A stretch of 57,769 nucleotides of DNA from Gammaproteobacteria bacterium (lineage in GTDB: Bacteria; Pseudomonadota; Gammaproteobacteria; Nitrosococcales; Methylophagaceae). Below the pieces are notes generated by a model that saw only the letters and a list, made by a program, of their open reading frames with translations, had not been told where the DNA came from and made no database searches. The stretch is taken from the NCBI GenBank assembly GCA_029210875.1, contig JARGFJ010000012.1, positions 1 to 57,769 on the forward strand, written 5' to 3'. Below are positions 8,367 to 17,650 of this stretch, one piece after another; the first letter of the stretch is position 1; every line of letters begins with the position of its first letter. Position numbers and translations under genes: made by a program.

Positions 8367-11243
8367 ATGAAAATAAACTATTTTAATCCTAATAAAGACT
8401 ACGGAACGCCAGCTCGTTTATCTGAGAATTTAGTCACGCTTGAAATTGATGGTGTGGAAGTAACTGTACCCGAGGGTACGTCGGTCATGCGAGCTGCGGC
8501 ACTTGCCGATATCACTATTCCTAAACTGTGTGCATCCGATAATTTAGAATCCTTTGGTTCTTGCCGTTTATGTGCGGTCGAAATAGAGGGCAGACGTGGT
8601 ATGCCTGCTTCTTGCACCACACCAGTCGATGCTGGCATGAAAGTTACAACTCAAAATGGCAAACTTGCCAAACTGCGTCGTAATATTATGGAACTCTATA
8701 TTTCCGATCACCCGCTCGACTGCCTAACCTGTCCAGCCAATGGCAATTGTGAATTGCAAGATATGGCTGGTGCGGTTGGTCTACGTGAAGTACGTTATGG
8801 TTTTGAAGGTAAAAATCATCTTGACAGTGAAAAAGATCATTCCAATCCTTATTTCAGTTTTGATCCCAGTAAATGCATCGTCTGTTCTCGTTGTGTACGT
8901 GCCTGCGAAGAGGTTCAGGGTACATTTGCACTAACCATTGATGGTCGTGGCTTTGATTCAAAAGTGTCTCCCGGCCAAAATGAAAGTTTTATGGGCTCCG
9001 AATGTGTGTCCTGTGGTGCCTGCGTACAAGCTTGTCCAACATCAACATTAATGGAAAAAAGCGTTATTGAAATGGGACAGCCCGAGCACAGCGTAGTTAC
9101 TACCTGTGCCTATTGTGGCGTCGGTTGTTCATTCAAGGCTGAAATGAAAGGTGATCAAGTCGTTCGGATGGTGCCGTATAAAGGTGGTGATGCCAATCAT
9201 GGTCATTCCTGTGTCAAAGGTCGTTTTGCCTTTGGTTATGCTACACACAAAGATCGCATTACCTCACCCATGATCCGCAATGCTATCAATGAACCATGGC
9301 AACAGGTAAGTTGGGATGAGGCTATCGATTTTGCTGCCAACCGTCTTCAACAAGTACAACAACAGTATGGTAAAGACAGCATTGGTGGCATTACCTCATC
9401 ACGTTGCACTAACGAAGAAGCCTATCTGGTTCAGAAATTAGTACGTACCGCTTTTGGAAATAATAATACCGATACGTGTGCTCGGGTTTGTCATTCACCA
9501 ACTGGTTATGGTTTAAAAATGACTTTGGGTGAATCTGCGGGTACTCAAGATTTTGATTCGGTGATGAAATCTGATGTCATTATCGTCATTGGTGCCAATC
9601 CGACCGATGCTCACCCGGTATTTGGCTCATTAATGCGACGTCGTTTACGACAAGGTGCCAAACTTATCGTGGTCGATCCGCGTCATATTGATCTACTCAA
9701 AACACCGCACCTTAAAGAAGCACATCACCTCGCATTACGCCCAGGTTCGAATGTTGCTTTAATCAATGCCATTGCCCATGTCATTATTACTGAAGGTCTT
9801 GAAAATAATGAATTTATTACAACACGCTGTGATAGTGATAGCTATCAAGCCTGGCGAAACTTCATCATTGAATCAAGCAACGCACCTGAACAGGCTCAGA
9901 TAATTACCGGCGTATCAGCACAGGCTATCAGAGAAGCCGCACGTACTTTTGCCAATGCTAATAATGGCGCAATTTACTACGGTCTGGGTGTTACCGAACA
10001 TAGCCAGGGTTCAACAATGGTAATGGGTATCGCTAACTTGGCAATGATAACGGGCAATATTGGCCGAGAAGGTGTCGGAGTTAATCCACTTCGTGGTCAA
10101 AATAATGTGCAAGGCTCATGTGATATGGGCTCATTTCCACATGAGTTACCCGGTTATCAACATGTATCCGACCCGATTGCACGCACCCGGTTTGAGAAAG
10201 TTTGGGGCGTTACACTTGATGATGAACCCGGTCTTCGCATACCTAATATGTTTGATTCAGCCATTGCTGGTGAATTTAAAGGCCTGTATGTACAAGGTGA
10301 GGATATTGCTCAATCTGATCCCGATACGCAACATGTTGAACAGGCTTTACGTTCACTCGACTGTTTAATTGTGCAGGATTTATTTCTAAATGAAACTGCC
10401 AAGTTTGCTCATGTTCTATTGCCTGGTTCATCATTTTTAGAAAAGAATGGTACTTTTACCAATGCCGAGCGCCGTATCAATCGTGTCAGAAAAGTAATGG
10501 CACCGATTGCCGGTAAAGAAGACTGGCAAATTACCGTCGCATTATCCAATGCATTAGGTTACCCCATGCATTACAACCATCCATCAGAAATTATGGATGA
10601 AATTGCCAGCCTGACTCCAAGCTTTACCGGTGTTAATTATGATCGACTCGAGCAATTAGGCAGTATTCAATGGCCGTGTAACGAGCAACACCCAAGCGGC
10701 ATGCCAACCATGCATGTTGATGACTTTCCAATCGGCAAGGGTCGTTTCAGTATCACCGAATATGTGGCAACCGATGAACGTACTAATGGTCGATTCCCGC
10801 TTTATCTGACAACCGGTCGTATTCTGTCGCAATACAATGTCGGTGCTCAAACTCGCCGTACTGAAAATCAATCATGGCATGATGAAGATCTATTGGAAAT
10901 TCATCCTCATGATGCCGAGGTCAGAGGAATAAAAGAAAACGATTGGCTAGGCATCACCAGTCGGGCAGGACAAACTGTATTACGAGCACGCATTAGCGAT
11001 CGCATGTTACCGGGTGTGGTTTATACCACCTTCCACCATCCTGGAAGCGGTGCCAATGTGATTACTACTGACAATTCAGATTGGGCGACTAACTGTCCTG
11101 AATATAAAGTCACTGCCGTGCAAGTGGAACGTGTAAGCCAACCCTCGGAATGGCAAAAGAACTTTACTAATTTCAACCAGCTTCAACTGCAATTACTTCA
11201 ATCAAGTAGTGGCGTGTTGCATTCTCACACCGAGATTGAGTAA
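8367..11243 (+). CDS. fdsA: NAD-dependent formate dehydrogenase alpha (molybdenum) subunit
   Basis: The 958-residue catalytic subunit that oxidises formate to CO2. In order: a 2Fe-2S ferredoxin domain (CRLCAVEIEGRRGMPASC), a His-Cys cluster region (DHPLDCLTCPANGNCELQ), two 4Fe-4S sites (CIVCSRCVRACEE and CVSCGACVQACPT), then the molybdopterin domain beginning with a further cluster motif CAYCGVGCSF. The metal ligand is a cysteine, not selenocysteine, in CARVCHSPTG. The C-terminal MopB-type domain is complete. Its TAA overlaps the ATG of fdhD (GTAATG). Confidence 0.97.
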   Translation: MKINYFNPNKDYGTPARLSENLVTLEIDGVEVTVPEGTSVMRAAALADITIPKLCASDNLESFGSCRLCAVEIEGRRGMPASCTTPVDAGMKVTTQNGKLAKLRRNIMELYISDHPLDCLTCPANGNCELQDMAGAVGLREVRYGFEGKNHLDSEKDHSNPYFSFDPSKCIVCSRCVRACEEVQGTFALTIDGRGFDSKVSPGQNESFMGSECVSCGACVQACPTSTLMEKSVIEMGQPEHSVVTTCAYCGVGCSFKAEMKGDQVVRMVPYKGGDANHGHSCVKGRFAFGYATHKDRITSPMIRNAINEPWQQVSWDEAIDFAANRLQQVQQQYGKDSIGGITSSRCTNEEAYLVQKLVRTAFGNNNTDTCARVCHSPTGYGLKMTLGESAGTQDFDSVMKSDVIIVIGANPTDAHPVFGSLMRRRLRQGAKLIVVDPRHIDLLKTPHLKEAHHLALRPGSNVALINAIAHVIITEGLENNEFITTRCDSDSYQAWRNFIIESSNAPEQAQIITGVSAQAIREAARTFANANNGAIYYGLGVTEHSQGSTMVMGIANLAMITGNIGREGVGVNPLRGQNNVQGSCDMGSFPHELPGYQHVSDPIARTRFEKVWGVTLDDEPGLRIPNMFDSAIAGEFKGLYVQGEDIAQSDPDTQHVEQALRSLDCLIVQDLFLNETAKFAHVLLPGSSFLEKNGTFTNAERRINRVRKVMAPIAGKEDWQITVALSNALGYPMHYNHPSEIMDEIASLTPSFTGVNYDRLEQLGSIQWPCNEQHPSGMPTMHVDDFPIGKGRFSITEYVATDERTNGRFPLYLTTGRILSQYNVGAQTRRTENQSWHDEDLLEIHPHDAEVRGIKENDWLGITSRAGQTVLRARISDRMLPGVVYTTFHHPGSGANVITTDNSDWATNCPEYKVTAVQVERVSQPSEWQKNFTNFNQLQLQLLQSSSGVLHSHTEIE

Positions 11244-12076
11244 TGAACGTCTCTGAACAAGCTGTAGTCAACGCCATGATCACACCCGGTCATGGTGTTG
11301 TCATGGACAGTAATTTGATGTGCGATGATATTGCGGTAGAAGTGCCTATCGCGCTTGTCTACAACTGCATTTCACATGCTGTCATGATGGCTTCACCTGC
11401 CGATTTGGAGGATTTTGCACTTGGCTTTAGCCTGACGGAAAACATTATTCAGCACAAAAATGAAATCAGTCATATTCATGTTCATCACGGTAAATTGGGC
11501 ATTACTGTTCGTATGCAAATCAATGACGAACGATTTGAAACGCTCAAAACATTACGCCGCAACATGGTGGGGCGTACTGGCTGCGGCTTATGTGGCACCG
11601 AAACACTAAAACAGGCGATACGCCCGGTTCCACAAGTACAGGCACCCGCACTTGAAAATAACGCTATTCAACAGGCATTAACCGCAATAAAAAATCATCA
11701 ACCATTGCAACAGACAACAGGTGCCACACATGCCGCTGCCTGGTGTAATTCCAATGGTCAGATCATCTTGGCGAGAGAAGATGTGGGTCGCCACAATGCC
11801 TTGGATAAATTAATTGGTGCTATTGTAAAAACAGATATCAGCCACAATAAGGGCTTTGTATTAGTCACCAGCAGAGCGAGTTATGAAATGGTGCAAAAAA
11901 CAGCTATGGCTGGGCTGGGCTGTTTAGTGGCGGTTTCAGCCCCCACTTCATTAGCCATCGAAATGGCAAAACAAGCAGGTTTAATGTTAGTTGGCTTTGC
12001 ACGTAATAACCGTCATGTTATCTACCATGATCCCAAACAAATTTCAGCGTTAGAACACGTTAAAACAGCTATTTAA
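11243..12076 (+). CDS. fdhD: formate dehydrogenase accessory sulfurtransferase FdhD (FdsC)
   Basis: A 277-residue protein with the FdhD motif GRTGCGLCGTET, whose CxxC accepts sulfur from a cysteine desulfurase and delivers it to the molybdenum cofactor of the formate dehydrogenase. Other family blocks are REDVGRHNALDKLIGA and SRASYEMVQKTA. It is often called fdsC when located inside an fds operon, as here between fdsA and fdsD. It overlaps the fdsA stop by one base. Confidence 0.93.
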   Translation: MNVSEQAVVNAMITPGHGVVMDSNLMCDDIAVEVPIALVYNCISHAVMMASPADLEDFALGFSLTENIIQHKNEISHIHVHHGKLGITVRMQINDERFETLKTLRRNMVGRTGCGLCGTETLKQAIRPVPQVQAPALENNAIQQALTAIKNHQPLQQTTGATHAAAWCNSNGQIILAREDVGRHNALDKLIGAIVKTDISHNKGFVLVTSRASYEMVQKTAMAGLGCLVAVSAPTSLAIEMAKQAGLMLVGFARNNRHVIYHDPKQISALEHVKTAI

Positions 12077-12086
12077 GGAAAAAATC

Positions 12087-12350
12087 ATGAGTCACAATCA
12101 ACTTAATACATTGATTCGCATGGCAAATCAGATTGCAGACAATAATCATCATTATCCCTTTGAACAGGCTGTGGCGCTAGTATGCAATCACCTACAGAAA
12201 TTTTGGGCTAAAGCTATGAAAATGAAAATTATTGCTTATTATCATAACGACGGTTCTGAATTAAATCCGGTTGTCACAGCAGCTATTAAACAATTGGACG
12301 AACACTACCAAACAAAATCAGCAAGCAATGCTGAATCGAGCATAGCTTAA
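12087..12350 (+). CDS. fdsD: formate dehydrogenase delta subunit
   Basis: An 87-residue protein with the FdsD pattern: LIRMANQIADNNHHYP near the N-terminus and KMKIIAYYHNDGSELNPVV in the second half. In related enzymes FdsD stabilises or helps insert cofactor into the alpha subunit. It follows fdhD by ten bases behind AAGGAAAAA and is the last gene of the operon; the next gene converges on it ten bases away. Confidence 0.88.
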   Translation: MSHNQLNTLIRMANQIADNNHHYPFEQAVALVCNHLQKFWAKAMKMKIIAYYHNDGSELNPVVTAAIKQLDEHYQTKSASNAESSIA

Positions 12351-12354
12351 AGCG

Positions 12355-12381
12355 CACGCATTATTTTTCGTTTAATGCGTG
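12355..12381. terminator. bidirectional hairpin between fdsD and the convergent malY-like gene
   Basis: CACGCATTA (12355-12363) pairs perfectly with TAATGCGTG (12373-12381) across a nine-base T-rich loop. It straddles the ten-base gap between the convergent genes and includes the last codons of the minus-strand gene. No strong U-run follows on either strand, so termination efficiency is uncertain. Confidence 0.5.
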
Positions 12382-13536
12382 TTGAATCTGCTTACATGCC
12401 TGCAGTATTAATGCTCGAGGAGCGGCTATATTTAAACGCATAAAACCACTTCCCTCTTCACCAAAACTAATACCTGGATTTAGGCCTAATTTAGCTTTTT
12501 CAATAAATACGCGTTTGAGCTCATCATCTGTTAATTTAAGCGCTCGACAATCAAGCCAGACAAGATAGGTTCCTTGTGATGGAATAACCTTAATGGGGGA
12601 TAATGCTTTTTCAAAAAACAGACTAACTTGTCGCCTTGTTTCGTCCAAATAAACCATAAGTTGGTCTAACCATTGCTCACCATCACGATAAGCAGCTTCA
12701 AATGCCACAATACTAAAAGGATTACAGGCACTAACATGCCATTGTTCAAACACGGCATTAATCGCGTCTCGGTATTGCTTGTTATCAACAATTAAACTTG
12801 ATAAACCAAGTCCGGGGATATTAAAGGTTTTACTGGCTGAAACAGCAGTCACTATTTCGACATCATTTGTCATGGTTGCCAATGGAATATGTCTATAGTC
12901 TGGAAATACAAGATCAGCATGGATCTCATCAGAAATGAGTGTGATGTGATAGCGTTTGGCAATAGCTAAAACAGCCTCTAATTCGTCTTTTTGCCAAACT
13001 CGCCCGACCGGATTATGTGGTGAACAGAGTAATAATAAGGTCGCACCATCGGCTGCACATTGTTCCAAATGCGCCAGATCCATCTTGTAATGATCACCAT
13101 CCAGCACCAGTGGATTGACTAGTAACTCTCGTCCTGTTTGGGTCACGGCTGAGAAAAAAGGTGGGTAAACAGGTGACTGCACAATGACTTTATCGCCCGG
13201 TTTTGATAAAGCCAAAATTGCTGCATGCATCGATGGCACAACGCCCGGACACATAACAATTGATTTGCGTTCTATCGACCAATTATGCCGATATTGAAAC
13301 CATGATTGTATGGCGTGATACATTGATTCTGGATATAAGGTATAACCAAAAACCGGATGTTTGGCACGTTCAACTAACGCCTCAGTCACCGCCTTTGGTG
13401 TAGCAAAATCCATATCCGCGACCCACAATGGCGTTAGATCTTCCCGACCAAATACAGCTTTACGTGCATCGTATTTAACACTTGCAGTATTGCTTCTATC
13501 AATAATTTGGTCGAAATCTATAATAGCCGTGGTCAT
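12361..13536 (-). CDS. MalY/PatB-family PLP-dependent aminotransferase (probable C-S lyase)
   Basis: A 391-residue fold-type I PLP enzyme. The cofactor lysine is in SASKTFNIPGLGLS; other family blocks are LWVADMDFATP, LLLCSPHNPVGRVW and SDEIHADLVF. These match PatB/MalY proteins, which cleave cystathionine or other cysteine S-conjugates to pyruvate, ammonia and a thiol. I start at MTTAIIDFDQ (13536). A longer frame upstream encodes DSRFCGDDG, which is only translation of a dispersed repeat and should not be included. It sits downstream of ovoA; a link to thiol metabolism is possible but not shown. Confidence 0.85.
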   Translation of the reverse strand: MTTAIIDFDQIIDRSNTASVKYDARKAVFGREDLTPLWVADMDFATPKAVTEALVERAKHPVFGYTLYPESMYHAIQSWFQYRHNWSIERKSIVMCPGVVPSMHAAILALSKPGDKVIVQSPVYPPFFSAVTQTGRELLVNPLVLDGDHYKMDLAHLEQCAADGATLLLLCSPHNPVGRVWQKDELEAVLAIAKRYHITLISDEIHADLVFPDYRHIPLATMTNDVEIVTAVSASKTFNIPGLGLSSLIVDNKQYRDAINAVFEQWHVSACNPFSIVAFEAAYRDGEQWLDQLMVYLDETRRQVSLFFEKALSPIKVIPSQGTYLVWLDCRALKLTDDELKRVFIEKAKLGLNPGISFGEEGSGFMRLNIAAPRALILQACKQIQHALNEK

Positions 13537-13562
13537 TGGATTTGCCGATAAATTACTAGAGC

Positions 13563-13676
13563 CGTCATCCCCGCAAAAGCGGGAATCCAACGATAGCGAC
13601 TAGTTTCACCGCCCATAGATCCCCGCAGTCGCGAGCAAGACAAAACATGATCTTGTGCAGATTGAAGTTTCATGGG
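13563..13676 (-). repeat. dispersed ~110-base repeat, copy A
   Basis: Read on the minus strand it runs from CATGAAACTTCAATCTGCA to a hairpin GATTCCCGCTTTTGCGGGGATGACG. The same order and most bases recur at 35184-35295 on the plus strand. The best conserved block is about 35 bases centred on CGCTATCGTTGGATTCCCGC. The two copies differ mainly in the middle, where each holds a different GC-rich inverted repeat. It lies directly after the ovoA stop codon. No reading frame or terminal inverted repeats are seen; it may be a non-autonomous element or an extended REP-like sequence. Confidence 0.75.
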
Positions 13677-13680
13677 CATA

Positions 13681-15789
13681 TCAGTTTTTTTTAACCCAAA
13701 GCGTGACATCTGACAGCGTATGTTGAAATTTGCGACTGGTTTCTCGAATCACAAAGGGTACTTGTTGCGGTGGCGCCATTAACTCAAAGTGTTTGCCAAG
13801 TATGGTTTTAAGCCCATCTAATGTTGAGAAATTTTCGCCATCTTGTTTAAAGCCACCAATCCAATGTTGTTTTTTAGTATGCTCTTCCAGCCAAGTATAA
13901 GGCGAAGCCAACATCAAAATACCCCCATCATTTAAACGTTGATGTATTGATTCCAAAAATAAACGTGGTTCATAAAGTCGATCAATTAAATTAGCTGCCA
14001 AAATCAAATCATAACCCGTGTAAATCGATTTTAAATTACAGGCATCGCCTTGCAGGAACGTCACTTTATCTTTGACATCATCCAAACCAAGCTGATCTAA
14101 ATGCCGTTCACGATACAAACGTAAATCACCTTCATCAGCAATGCTATAACGCACAACACCTTGCTGGGCTAATTGCACACCAAGATTAATCAGTCTTGCC
14201 GAGAAATCAATACCGGTTACATCATCAAAATGTTTGGCCAGCTCAAAACTGGCTCGACCGACAGCACAGCCTAAATCCAGGGCTTTATGGGCAGGTTTAT
14301 CTGCCATGGCTTTAATGGCAATGTGTGCCAATGTTTTGGGGAAATTAGCCACGCCATAATAACTATCGCCATAATGGAATTCAGCATATTCAGATAACAT
14401 TTTATCGTCTTCGTACTGTGACATCGGTTGCTCCGGTAGCGCTTTTGCAACAACATAACGAAAACCGGCATGTTGGAAAAAATGTTGGCGAAATGCATAA
14501 CGTGACGAACGGCGTGTTTCATTGCCACATGATACCCATGAACCACCCTTAAACAGGTTGTGGCGACCGTCATACGTTGGCATCGTAAAATCATCATAAA
14601 ATGGATGCACTTTAAAGCCATCAAACGGATAAATCGGGGTTTCTGTCCATTGCCAGACATTACCGACCACATCATTAAGATCACCATGTGAAAATAATGT
14701 GACTGGACACGATGATGCAAAATGATCTAAATGCAGATTAGATTTAGCAGGCTTACTATCAAGTTCAGTTAGGCCGACATGATCATACATACGATACCAC
14801 TCGTCTTCAGAAGGCAATCGCACTGCAAGTCCTGTTTTCTGAGCTTTCCAATTACAAAATGCTTTGGCTTCATGGTAATTGACATCAACCGGCCAATCCC
14901 AAGGCATAGGCACAAGCTCCGTCATCAAACGACATTGCCACCCTTGTGCTGATTGAATCCAAAATGTTGGATGTTTGGCTTTAGTAAAATTGCGCCATTT
15001 CAAACCTTGTTCTAACCAAAAACTGTCTTCTTGATAACCGCCATCTTCAACAAATGCCAGAAACTCGTGATTGCTAACCAGAAATTTACTGGCTTGAAAG
15101 GCATTAACGTCTGACTGATGCTGACCATATTCATTATCCCAACCATAAATATCATCATCATACGACTTGCCTAAGGTGACCCGTCCTGCCGGAACAGCAA
15201 CCAATGTATTGTTTGGCGGCTGATTACTGATAGTGCACGGCTGCCAATCAGAATGCGATTGCAACCAATCAAGATTTTGCTGACGAATTAATACTGATGA
15301 GGTTTCAATGTGAATTTGTTCATGCTCAATTCCCATCAATAGTGTCCACCATGAGTTATCCCAATCAATAGGCAATGTTAATGGTGCTGAAGCGATAATC
15401 TCATTAATGAGAGCACGTACTTGTTGGCGGTAGTCTTTTACCGCTTCAATTGATGGCCAATCATAATTAGCTTCATTGAGATCATCCCAACTCATTTCAT
15501 CAACACCGATGGCAAATATTGATTCAAATTCAGGGTTAATACGTTGTTCAATTAAACCGGCTAAAATCAGTTTATTAACAAAAAAAGTGGCGGTATGGCC
15601 ATAATAAAAAATCAGTGGATGGCGTAATGGAATGGCTGGTTGATAGAAAGCACGCGGATCGTTTAGTGTTTCAAATAAGGATTCATATCGATCAGATGTT
15701 GCATTGAAGTAAGTTGCAATTTCTTGACGTTTCGCTTCGATATCGCTGCCTGATAACAACGGCGTTCTCAAATACTGAGCGGCTGACAT
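13681..15789 (-). CDS. ovoA: ovothiol synthase OvoA (5-histidylcysteine sulfoxide synthase / N-methyltransferase)
   Basis: A 702-residue two-domain protein. The N-terminal DinB-like and sulfatase-modifying-like regions form the non-heme iron sulfoxide synthase; the iron ligands are His64 (YYGHTATFF) and the HX3HXE motif at 156-162 (HEQIHIE). The middle region has DVVGNVWQWTETP and a RxxSRYAFRQHFFQHAGFR block as in EgtB/OvoA. The last ~200 residues are a SAM methyltransferase with ALDLGCAVGRASFELA. OvoA joins cysteine to histidine and, after C-S cleavage, methylates the imidazole to give ovothiol A. The C-S lyase step could be done by a PLP enzyme; a MalY-type enzyme lies just downstream. Confidence 0.93.
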   Translation of the reverse strand: MSAAQYLRTPLLSGSDIEAKRQEIATYFNATSDRYESLFETLNDPRAFYQPAIPLRHPLIFYYGHTATFFVNKLILAGLIEQRINPEFESIFAIGVDEMSWDDLNEANYDWPSIEAVKDYRQQVRALINEIIASAPLTLPIDWDNSWWTLLMGIEHEQIHIETSSVLIRQQNLDWLQSHSDWQPCTISNQPPNNTLVAVPAGRVTLGKSYDDDIYGWDNEYGQHQSDVNAFQASKFLVSNHEFLAFVEDGGYQEDSFWLEQGLKWRNFTKAKHPTFWIQSAQGWQCRLMTELVPMPWDWPVDVNYHEAKAFCNWKAQKTGLAVRLPSEDEWYRMYDHVGLTELDSKPAKSNLHLDHFASSCPVTLFSHGDLNDVVGNVWQWTETPIYPFDGFKVHPFYDDFTMPTYDGRHNLFKGGSWVSCGNETRRSSRYAFRQHFFQHAGFRYVVAKALPEQPMSQYEDDKMLSEYAEFHYGDSYYGVANFPKTLAHIAIKAMADKPAHKALDLGCAVGRASFELAKHFDDVTGIDFSARLINLGVQLAQQGVVRYSIADEGDLRLYRERHLDQLGLDDVKDKVTFLQGDACNLKSIYTGYDLILAANLIDRLYEPRLFLESIHQRLNDGGILMLASPYTWLEEHTKKQHWIGGFKQDGENFSTLDGLKTILGKHFELMAPPQQVPFVIRETSRKFQHTLSDVTLWVKKN

Positions 15790-15863
15790 TTAAACTTCCT
15801 TTCTATTTCAAAAATTATAAGACTCGACTGCATAGCTAACGTTACATTAAGCACCATGGGCAA

Positions 15864-16424
15864 TTAGTTTAATTGTCTGGCTAACCATGCCGTTTTAGCC
15901 GATAACTCAACCGAACAACTCCACTTATACGCAAGATTGATCGTCGTTGCACTGGCATAGACACCATGGCCACGAACTACAGCCACTTTATGCGTTTTAA
16001 GTGATTCACTCACAGCCGCTGGTGCCAGTTCAACATAACGTTCAAATGGAATTGAAATCACAGGCACATTGGGAAAGTAATATTGCCCTTCAAAGTCTAC
16101 TGGAACAAAGTCATTGCCATTTAGTGTTAAGGCTACAGTGTGTGGGCCATGACTATGAAATAGCGCACGTGCCTGTGGATTGCGTTGATAGGTTTGAATA
16201 TGCAATGGTGCATCCAATGATGCCCCTGTTTCAACCAGACCATCACTATGACAACACACTAAATCATCAACATGTAAGGTATCAGCACAACATCCGGTTG
16301 GTGTAACCCAGATTTCATCATGCCAACGAAATGAGGCATTACCACTATGTGAGTCATTACAACCGTACTGTCGTAACCACACATAATGTTGTACCAAGTC
16401 TCGTTTTAATTGTTCACGACTCAT
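15864..16424 (-). CDS. class II aldolase/adducin-family protein
   Basis: A 186-residue single domain. It has the phosphate-loop block SGNASFRW, the zinc-binding HSHG (about residue 94) and a third histidine in VVRGHGVYA, so a metal-dependent aldolase, epimerase or dehydratase activity is likely. The substrate is not evident; methylthioribulose-phosphate dehydratase and fuculose-phosphate aldolase belong to the same superfamily. Its ATG at 16424 lies inside the end of the upstream TPR gene (11-base overlap) with GGAGGTAAC as ribosome-binding site, so it is translated with the TonB2 operon. Confidence 0.8.
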   Translation of the reverse strand: MSREQLKRDLVQHYVWLRQYGCNDSHSGNASFRWHDEIWVTPTGCCADTLHVDDLVCCHSDGLVETGASLDAPLHIQTYQRNPQARALFHSHGPHTVALTLNGNDFVPVDFEGQYYFPNVPVISIPFERYVELAPAAVSESLKTHKVAVVRGHGVYASATTINLAYKWSCSVELSAKTAWLARQLN

Positions 16425-17649
16425 TTTCAGTTACCTCCTGCAACTGTTGTTCAACATGACGTAACCATTGCCCTGCTTGAAAGCGTTCATTTTCATAGGC
16501 AACGGCTTTACTAAATAAAGACTTGGATTCAGTTAACTCGCCCAGATGAAACTGGGTCATGCCTAGTAATAACAATGCAGCACCTTTTTTGTCATCTTTT
16601 AGCTTTTCGACACTTTTAGCTAACGGTTCGCTGGCTTTTTGCCACTGTTCAAGTGCAAATAACACCCGACCATATTTCAAATAGGCATCACCGCTATCGT
16701 CCAATTGCGCTATTTTCTCTAATACCTCTGCTGCTTTTTCAGTTTCTTTTGCGGCAAGCCAGCTATCGGCTAGTCGATTCAAGTTTTCACTATTAGTTTG
16801 AATAATGCCTTTATTAATTGCATCTGAAAGTAGTTGAGCTGATTTGAATGGTATAGCTAAATAACGATACATATCCGCCAAGCTAATCAGAGTTTTACTA
16901 TCACCTAGCTCTAAACGTTGTGCCAATGATTTAACTGCCAATGCACTAAATTCTTTGCTTTGTTGTAAATACAAAGCCGTTAATTGCTGCCAATAATTTT
17001 CTTGATAGGGATAGCGAGTAATCAAGGTTTCCAATACCTTAATAGCCGCTTTATATTGCTTTAGCTCTAAGTGGGCTGATAATAAAAGCTGAAACCATGA
17101 CTCTTTGGCAGAAGGATCATTTTTAATTGCAGTTGCTATATGCGTTATCGTATTTTTATATTTTTTAATTCTATAGTTGGCACTGGCTAATAAAACATAG
17201 GCACTATTCGGTGGTTTTTTCTCAGCTTTTAACCACTGTTCTAATAAGGCAATGCCTGCTTTATAGTCTTCATCAGCTAATACTATCTGTGCCAAATTAT
17301 AACGCAGGTCATGACTGACTTTTTCTGGCAAGGCATTACTCGCCAACGCTTTTTTGAATGCAATTGCTGCATTCTTATAGTCTTCTTTTGATGAGAATAA
17401 ATAGCCCAGCGTTTGTTCAACAACCGCACGGTCATAACTATCCTCAGGTGTTTGTTTGATCAATGCATTTAATTTGGCCTCTGCATCCGCATAGTTTTCT
17501 GCCGCCATATATTCTTGAGCCGCACTGAGTGCTTTATAGGTTTTTTCAGTCAATAAGTACTGCTTGCCCTCATCATTTTTTGCCATAGCAGGCATTGACG
17601 ATAAGGTCAGAACTATAAGGAACCATACTAATCGACTCATATTCACCAT
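16414..17649 (-). CDS. TPR protein of a TonB2-type energy transduction system
   Basis: About 411 residues: a signal peptide (MSRLVWFLIVLTLSSMPAMA) and then around ten helical repeat units with TPR-like spacing, including ALEQWQKASEPLAKS near the C-terminus. A TPR protein is the usual last member of TonB2 clusters in Vibrio and relatives, where it supports TonB2-dependent uptake. The start is at 17649 (MVNMSRL) or 17640 (MSRL); both follow the tonB stop directly. The 3' end overlaps the aldolase gene by 11 bases. Confidence 0.8.
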   Translation of the reverse strand: MVNMSRLVWFLIVLTLSSMPAMAKNDEGKQYLLTEKTYKALSAAQEYMAAENYADAEAKLNALIKQTPEDSYDRAVVEQTLGYLFSSKEDYKNAAIAFKKALASNALPEKVSHDLRYNLAQIVLADEDYKAGIALLEQWLKAEKKPPNSAYVLLASANYRIKKYKNTITHIATAIKNDPSAKESWFQLLLSAHLELKQYKAAIKVLETLITRYPYQENYWQQLTALYLQQSKEFSALAVKSLAQRLELGDSKTLISLADMYRYLAIPFKSAQLLSDAINKGIIQTNSENLNRLADSWLAAKETEKAAEVLEKIAQLDDSGDAYLKYGRVLFALEQWQKASEPLAKSVEKLKDDKKGAALLLLGMTQFHLGELTESKSLFSKAVAYENERFQAGQWLRHVEQQLQEVTENES

Positions 17650-17650
17650 G

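Noticed and set aside
13537-13590. N-terminal extension MDSRFCGDDGSS on the MalY-like protein
   Set aside because: It is translation of the end of a dispersed repeat; the family start matches MTTAIIDFDQ at 13536.
14271-14720. 149-codon minus-strand frame inside ovoA
   Set aside because: It is an alternate frame of ovoA, rich in His and Met with no recognisable domain.
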